A DNA stretch of 64,000 nucleotides from Ophiodon elongatus. Lineage: Eukaryota > Chordata > Actinopteri > Perciformes > Hexagrammidae. Both the position numbers and the translations under genes were made by a program. Below, piece after piece: positions 58,480 to 64,000 of this stretch. The notes beneath the pieces are model-generated. The model made no database searches. It worked only from the letters and a program-made list of their open reading frames with translations, and was not told the DNA's origin. The stretch's first letter is position 1; each line of letters opens with the position of its first letter. Location: positions 1,968,001 to 2,032,000 of the forward strand of contig JACSYO010001636.1 of the NCBI GenBank assembly GCA_016806645.1. Direction: 5' to 3'.

Positions 58480-59009
58480 CCTCATCAGCTAATTCAGTGC
58501 ACCTGATAGTCACACCCACCTCATCAGCTCCATCACTCTCACTTGTTAGTCACACCCACCTCATCAGCTCAATCACTCTCACCTGTTAGTCACACTCACC
58601 TCATCAACTCAATCACTCTCACCTGTCCACTCTGCTGCACCTACTCCCTTCAGTATTTAAACCCAAGCTTCACACACACTCACGGCCAGATCGTTTTTTG
58701 CATTATGCCAGACTGTCCAGCGTTTACCCTCCGACTGGCTTCCCGTTGCCGACCCTTGCCTGTTTGGACTTCCCTGCCTTGCCTCTGTCCCGGTAAATCG
58801 CCATAGCCTTCTGTCCCCGACCAAGAGAATAGCCTCAGCTTCCTCTGGTTTTTGTCGGCCTTTTCCCCTGACGGCTTGTCGTTCCACTGATTTGGTCTCT
58901 GCTCGTGAGCAGATCTGAGACTGTTGTGATCTCTGCCTGGAATAAAGCTTTGCTCAATGATTCACTGTGTCCGTCGTACTGCTTCTGGGTCATTACCACA
59001 CCCGTTACA
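58480..59009 (+). mobile_element. Solo-LTR-like element, sense copy
   Basis: Starts with about four 40-bp tandem units ('cacctcatcagctcaatcac', 'tctcacctgttagtcaca'), then a TATA-like 'cagtatttaaacccaagc' (58,652), 'tgccagactgtccagcg', 'ccttgcctgtttggactt' and 'ctgtccccgaccaagagaat'. The polyadenylation signal 'ggaataaagctttgctc' (58,940) follows, then the terminus 'accacacccgttaca'. Body and ends match the antisense copy at 43.4 kb, which has fewer tandem units. With no internal coding region beside either copy, a solo LTR is the simplest reading; a large SINE-like or other repeat remains possible. Confidence 0.6.
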
Positions 59010-59555
59010 ACAACACAAGAAAAAGGAAAGCAAATATCAATATACATGACCACACCACCAAAACACAAACAAGGTAAAATGCAGCAAACCGTAATGAATT
59101 TCCATAGTTTAATTCATATAACTGAACTGACTTCAAGGTCAGCTGTGAGACAATTAGAGGGCCCAGACTTCATTGAGATTCCAACTTTCGTGTCAGAAAG
59201 CCTCAGCGGTTGGGAGATATGCTAATGAGCTAAAAGTTCAGCAGTCTTCCCTGTTGACTTCCCCAATTAGACCTACCTTGCTCACAGAGCATCGCTAGTC
59301 ACAGGTGTTTAACATTCATTGCTTCTTCTCCTTGTTTCCATTATTACTTCCACTGTTCCAAGCAAAATATGAAACCATGTAATGTGGATTCTGGAGGTGC
59401 AGAAACACAGACGTGCCCAGCAAGAGTCTCAGTTTTGCGTCAGCATCTGTGTAATTGTCTATTGAATAGTTGTGGGAGAAAAAAATCAATACTGCTTTGT
59501 ATCGCTATGTTTTGCGTACCAATATTGTATCGATCTTTTATATGAACAAGTAATA
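59010..59555. other. No recognisable feature
   Basis: Unique sequence. Near 59,490-59,540 'gtaccaatattgtatcgatc' resembles the interior of 'gata/cgatat'-rich hAT repeats, but no terminus is seen. Confidence 0.35.
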
Positions 59556-59588
<33 letters not shown>

Positions 59589-59616
59589 TACATATATATA
59601 TACATATATATATATA

Positions 59617-59704
<88 letters not shown>

Positions 59705-59725
59705 TATACATATATATATATATAT
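59556..59725. repeat. (TA)n microsatellite, about 170 bp
   Basis: Near-continuous TA with scattered TG/CA interruptions; the source of spurious YIYIYI open frames on both strands. Confidence 0.97.
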
Positions 59726-59776
59726 GGTGTCCTGATTCCTACATTGAGACATATGTGTGGCGGTGAAACCTCCTCT

Positions 59777-59807
59777 CGCGTGCGTGCGTGCGTGCGTGCG
59801 TGCGTGT
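59777..59807. repeat. (TGCG)n microsatellite
   Basis: Seven or so GCGT tetramers, unusual for their CpG content next to a TA tract. Confidence 0.93.
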
Positions 59808-60384
59808 TGGTTTTGAGTGTTTGAGAGACTCTTGTCACTCACCTGAAGCGTTGCTGTAAACATTTCAGATTAATGATTTCTGGTATTGGTCTGATAATGA
59901 TGCATGTTAACAACACATCCGTAGCTAAAATCTGCAGGAGAACTAGTCACGTTGAGACTAACAGCTGCTGTTATAACAGAAAAGAGCCATACGACTCCGT
60001 TAAGGAGATTCCATTTAGTTTCTTTATGGTGCGTTATAGCTCCATTCAGTAAAAATGAGTATTGGATGCAAGTAAATTATAACATAATCATGATGTGTTC
60101 AAATTGAATCTTGTAAAATTTAGTTTTATTGAGAAACTTCATTAATATCCAGTTTGAAAAAACACAGCAACATAAATAGAGAGGGAATTATGACCTGTTT
60201 AACTTCTTAACAGTAGCTATAATGGCTTATAATACATAATTAAAATGACTAATGCAAATATTTGATCAATAAAGATCAAAATGTTGCTTCCTAATCCTTT
60301 GAATTCTGTGTTTTAATGCAAATCACCACTATAGATCACTTAAACAAGTAAAAGGAAAAAGTTGATGATGACAATAAATATTTT
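59808..60384. other. No recognisable feature
   Basis: AT-rich unique sequence without gene or repeat evidence. Confidence 0.4.
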
Positions 60385-60632
60385 AGTTCATTGGCCATAG
60401 GCCTATTAGAAACGGACTGAAATGAGATGAACCGAGTCAAAACTTTTTAGATAAAACACAGAAACAGCACAATTTGCACTTTAAAAATAGGTAATAAATT
60501 GCAATATACTGAAATGTTTCAAATTGCAATACTCAGCACATTGCAAAAACTGTTAAAAATCAAAATAATATCGTATGGTGACTTATTTATCATGATAATA
60601 TCGTGGGGCCTCTGGTGATTCCCAGCCCTACT
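60385..60632. mobile_element. hAT-like repeat terminus, 'cagccct' end 1
   Basis: Ends 'tcgtggggcctctggtgatt' 'cccagccct' preceded by a 'gcaatatactgaaatg', 'attgcaatactcagcac', 'aataatatcgtatgg' body, the right end of a fish MITE I remember. The opposite end is not found. Confidence 0.55.
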
Positions 60633-60984
60633 ATTGAACAGCTGTAACAGAGCCAGTGAAGATAAAGCTGTAGCCAGTTGACTCTATTCACAGTCAGTCG
60701 TCGTTTCTGTGTGCTGTGCTTCACTTGAACCACAGCCAAGGGGCATTAAAGCGTGGTTCTTTGAACCAGGGCATGCTCTCTGTGGTCCAAACAGAGGACA
60801 GCTGTGGCTCTTAGAATTACACTCCCTTCAAAAAAAAAAACCACAGAGTTGGTTATATACATGTAATGTATGGTGCTGCTGGACTGCCCCCTTAACACAG
60901 GTTTTTGCCTCCCTTTGTGTTTTTTTACCTCAATTAAAGTTTTGTTTTTAAAAGGCTAAATGCCAAAAAATATGGATTGAAGCA

Positions 60985-61046
60985 TAATGTTTCGTTTGAT
61001 AAAAACACGTTAATTTTGGAAATGATGAAGCTTCGAACTATATGTT
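60985..61046. mobile_element. hAT-like repeat terminus, 'cagccct' end 2
   Basis: 'gatgaagcttcgaactat' followed by 'gttacagccctag' looks like the end of a 'cttcga'-type fish MITE. Short and one-ended. Confidence 0.4.
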
Positions 61047-61369
61047 ACAGCCCTAGTTCAATGTTACATTGTTTTACTTCTTGCATAAAGTGCTTGGTGC
61101 ACACTTCACCATAATGCCTCTTCTCTGTCATAACAGTCAATGCATGCGACCGGAGTTCCCACAGCTGGTAAAAATAAAGTACTGTGATTGCTGAGTGGAG
61201 TCCTATCGACTCTAGTAAGTGAGACCGTCGTAGTTTGTCCCAACTCCCCCGCTACTTTTGCTTTCTTGTCATACAAGTATCTTCCATATAGTGGTGGCTC
61301 TTGAAGCTTTGTGCAGTCATTGGAATCGATCAGAATTAACTCACACAGCCCTGTATTAATGGACCAAAG

Positions 61370-61433
61370 AAATTAGTGGCATTAAAACCAATTTGCATTT
61401 ACATATTATAACTGTGTTATCTTTGACAGCCCT
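61370..61433. mobile_element. hAT-like repeat terminus, 'cagccct' end 3
   Basis: 'gaaattagtggcattaaaac', 'caatttgcatttacatatta' and 'gttatctttgacagccctaa' match the end of a widespread fish repeat remembered for its 'aacgc' motifs. One-ended fragment immediately before the Tc1 end. Confidence 0.55.
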
Positions 61434-61447
61434 AATAGGATATATTT

Positions 61448-61885
61448 ACACTGCTCAAAAAAATTAAGGGAACATCCAAATCACACATCGGATCTTGATG
61501 AACGAAATATTCAAGTTGAACATCTTTATTTATATAATGATGTACTTATTTTGTAATTCATTGAGAACAAAATAAAAACAACGGCTGGATTCAAAATCAC
61601 AACGAAAATCAAAGTGAAAAATTTAAATTACGATTGATCAAACATCTGTGAATTTCATCACGACAACACATAATGTGACTCAGAGTGTATTGCCCCCACA
61701 TGCCTGTATGCATTCCCAACAATGTCCTGATGAGACGGTAAATGGTGTCCTGGGTGATCTCCTCCCAGACCTGGATCAGGGCATCAGTGAGCTCCTGGAC
61801 AGTCTGAGGCGTTACTCTGCGACGTTGGATGCACCGATACACTACGTCCTAGAGGCATTGTCCTGCACCAGGAGGAACCCAAAGC
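61448..61885 (-). pseudogene. Tc1/mariner element, transposase C-terminus, antisense
   Basis: The plus-strand left end 'acactgctcaaaaaaattaa' then 'gggaacatcc' is a mariner-type terminal inverted repeat. On the minus strand the transposase C-terminus reads 'GFLLVQDNASR' (around the second catalytic aspartate, near 61,860-61,875), then after a deletion of roughly 40 residues 'RRRVTPQTVQELTDALIQVW' and 'EEITQDTIYRLIRTLLGMHT'. The region upstream of 'GFLLVQDN', with the first aspartate and DNA-binding domain, is cut off where the L2 fragment begins. Non-functional. Confidence 0.8.
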
Positions 61886-61892
61886 CCACTGC

Positions 61893-62335
61893 AGCAGTGT
61901 AAGAGGAGAGGGTGGGGCGTCGATGGGCAATGTTTTTGTGATGTGATTTACGTGGCATTCAAAGGACAGGGTTTGATAGTAAATTACGTGTTACAGATGT
62001 GTGTGGAAGCAGGAACAGTGGTGCCATCGATGCAGAGAGAGAAGTTGTAGTGGGATTTGTTTAGTGATGTGGGGCCGATGATGAAGATTTCAGATTTCAG
62101 ATTTATCGCAGTTGGGTTGCATCCAGGTCTTTATATCTGTGAGGCAGTTGGTGATGGTGGAGTGGGTGGTGGGGGTGTTGGATTTGGTGGAGATGTAGAG
62201 CTGGGTGTCGTCAGCATAGCAGTGGAAATGGAGACCATAATGTTGCCAAGGGGGAGCAAGTATAGGATGACTGAGTACCGAGCCTTGGGGTTACACCTTG
62301 AGAGACTGGGGCTGCCTCAGACTTGACTTAGTTGA
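61893..62335 (-). pseudogene. L2-type LINE reverse transcriptase fragment, antisense
   Basis: Same subfamily as 32.5-33.56 kb, with extended similarity such as 'gaagcaggaacagtgg[a/t]gcc', 'atcgatgcagag', 'gtctttatatctgtgaggca' and 'gttggtgatggt'. On the minus strand it runs from degenerate motif B ('tcaaggtgtaaccccaagg') through 'YADDTQLYISTKSNTP' (motif C intact here) to 'LCIDGTTVPAS'. It is broken by frameshifts and truncated at both ends, and abuts the Tc1 remnant. Confidence 0.8.
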
Positions 62336-63331
62336 TACTAATAAACTGTTAGCGGTCGGAGAGTTAATTATATAATTAACAATATATTTATTGGGGCAGT
62401 TTTCTGTTCCTGTAAAACTGAGCAACAGGGCCATTGGGTTCCCCAGGTTAGATGTCGGCCACTAACAAATGTACATCAGCAGGTCATGACCCTCCTTTTC
62501 TAAGAGCAGTAGCTCACATTTATTTCTCTGTGATCCAATGGCATCGGCACATGTCCAGATTAGCAAAGAAAGACAATATGTGGTATTTTCTAATTCTGTA
62601 TGTCAAGCACAAGTTAAAAACTCCCCTAAAAGCAAAAACCTTCAGACTTAGTGGCAGCATTGCATTGTGATTACATTCCTGTATTTAACTTGCATTGCTG
62701 TATCTCAATTCTTATGATTCTTCAGTCTGCAGTTAATCTGCTCACAGGATTTTCCATCATCACAGCTTTGGCTGACAAGATCTGTTCCAAAACACAGCAC
62801 TCTTCTGTCCACAAATAATTGTCATCAGTTTCCATAGTCAAAGAGAGGACTGAATCCATCCTCAGTTTGAGTAGATTTAATTTTCTTTAATAAACTGTCA
62901 CACATCATAAAGACTATCAATAGATGATGTTACAGGTCCAGTCTTCACCATAACAGGTTAAAAATGAAATTCGTGCCAGACTGTAAAGATATGAAGTTTA
63001 TTATCTTAAAACTTGGTCAAATAAAACTATACACATTATACTCAATGGTAATGGAGTCACAGAAAAAGAAGAAATATCCCATATTCAACATAAACACCAC
63101 GACAAGACATTTGTCAATTGAACCGATAATCTTACACTTACCAACAGCACATATAAGAAGAACTAAGAGACCACTATTAGAATCAGGTGAACTGTATAGC
63201 TTCGAATGATTATTCATACAACTGTTAATACTGTTGTCACTTGTGTAAGAATACTACTAACTGTTCATTTCACATTCTATATTTCACCTATTTACAAGTA
63301 GATGGTGATGCAAGATAAAATAAAAAAAACA
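62336..63331. other. Downstream flank of the right-edge gene; no feature
   Basis: Unique AT-rich sequence. On the minus strand 'aataaa' at 62,998-63,003 could serve as polyadenylation signal for the partial gene at 63,332. No other feature seen. Confidence 0.4.
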
Positions 63332-63983
63332 TCAGTGCTGACTTTGTCTTCTTGTAATATCAGTCAGGCATTTAAATCCATCTTTAAAAAGTTTTGGCAG
63401 ATTATTGACAGCATTGTCCAGCAGTACACTCAAATCTGGGCACTGCAGAGCAAATTCCCTCTCTGCAGCTTCCTGGTCCTGTGCTCTGTGAAAGGGGTTG
63501 GTGACAAAGTGTGACACTCGTGTCAGTGAGCCCACCTCTTGTTCATACCAGTCTGCAGCCATTGATCCATCCGGCAAAAGGTCTGTGGACAGCTTCTTTG
63601 GGCATCCCTCTCTGGCCAAGTAACTAGGGATCCCCTTCCCTATAATAAGAATTGAATGTTTAACAAAGGTTTCCTCTTTGAAATACAATTGTTTTAATCA
63701 TGTGGGCCCCCTGTGAATTCCAGAAGCAGACCGAAAAATATATTTCAGAAACATTCTCATAGCAAAAAATGTGAACAAATAGATTCATACTGTCATTAAA
63801 AAAAGGCTTGAGAGACAAACCGGAACACAAACCTGGAATCATGTGTTCATTCCATGCTTGCACTGTTTGGTCAACACCAAGCAAGGCCAACTGGCATGTC
63901 AAAGATGACACACAGAATTCTGTCATCCTGTTCTCCATGTCAAGCTCCTCCTGATCAACCAGTTGGATCAATGCCCCTTTCAA
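63332..63983 (-). CDS. Partial unrecognised gene with a GT-AG intron, runs off the right edge
   Basis: Two antisense exons. The upstream exon (64,000 or beyond to 63,833) encodes 'LIQLVDQEELDMENRMTEF', 'CQLALLGVDQTVQAWNEHMI' and ends in 'ccag|gtttgtg'. The downstream exon (63,639-63,332) begins after 'cttattatag' and encodes 'KGIPSYLAREGCPKKLSTDL', 'LPDGSMAADWYEQEVGSL', 'SHFVTNPFHRAQDQEAAERE', ending in a stop after 'LTDITRRQSQH'. Splicing in phase gives ...MIPG-KGIPSYL... with no stop, strong evidence for a real 193-bp intron. I recall similar multi-copy uncharacterised fish proteins, so it may be transposon-derived, but I assign no function. About 150 C-terminal codons are visible, without frameshift, unlike the decayed 28-30 kb gene. 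An in-frame ATG at 63,983 is probably internal. Confidence 0.6.
63640..63832 (-). other. Intron of the right-edge gene
   Basis: 193 bases bounded by donor 'gtttgt' and acceptor 'ttcttattatag'. Small introns of this size are usual in fish genes. Either exon read through the intron loses the conserved-looking frame. Confidence 0.6.
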
Positions 63984-64000
63984 TGGGTAGCAGTTTTCAA

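Noticed and set aside
59440..59863. Tyr-Ile rich open frames on both strands
   Set aside because: Produced by the TA tract at 59,556-59,725 and the TGCG repeat.

Overview
This 64 kb window looks like gene-poor DNA from a teleost fish, probably a percomorph. The evidence is its repeats: Rex1 and Maui/L2-type LINEs, internally deleted Tc1/mariner and hAT transposons, a tRNA-derived SINE with the fish-typical 'agcgctttgagtggtc' tail, fish-type MITEs, long CA/GA/TA microsatellites and an AT-rich background. I found no convincing host protein gene and no rRNA or functional tRNA. Almost all protein-level signal comes from transposons, and most of those copies are broken by stops, frameshifts and internal deletions.

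Layout. 0-2 kb holds two antisense LINE remnants (L2-type and I/jockey-type). At 4-5 kb a Maui/L2 3' end is followed by the first copy of a MITE family. At 6.5 kb lies a 458-bp hAT MITE with a near-perfect 8-bp target duplication. At 9.2-10.5 kb is the best-preserved LINE, a 5'-truncated L2 with a continuous reverse-transcriptase frame. At 13.4-15.8 kb a SINE is followed by a Rex1 copy that has lost RT motifs B and C. At 17.6-18.5 kb is another Maui 3' end. At 23.0-23.7 kb is a MITE with terminal inverted repeats of about 155 bp. From 25.8 to 33.8 kb there is a dense nest: antisense L2, a Tc1 remnant, a decayed antisense copy of a multi-exon transposon-like gene, Maui, and another antisense L2. 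At 35-38 kb are SINE and MITE copies. At 39.5-41.5 kb is the longest Maui copy. A pair of oppositely oriented solo-LTR-like elements lies at 43.4 and 58.5 kb, and an antisense Rex1 at 44-45 kb. At 50.1-51.0 kb a hAT relic has a perfect 8-bp target duplication and its own nested palindromic element. At 57.5-58.2 kb a MITE is split by a SINE. At 60.4-62.3 kb three 'cagccct'-ended hAT-like termini precede a Tc1 and an L2 fragment. The last 670 bases contain two antisense coding blocks joined by a clean GT-AG intron; this unrecognised gene runs off the right edge.

The unique stretches between repeats (notably 2.4-3.9, 18.6-23.0, 33.9-34.7 and 45.6-49.6 kb) could be intergenic desert or part of a very large intron. 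Three of them have the homeobox/POU-motif-rich look of conserved non-coding elements, but that needs cross-species alignment. Family names come from recognising translated motifs and remembered consensus features, because no database search was possible. Repeat boundaries are approximate unless a target duplication is stated.
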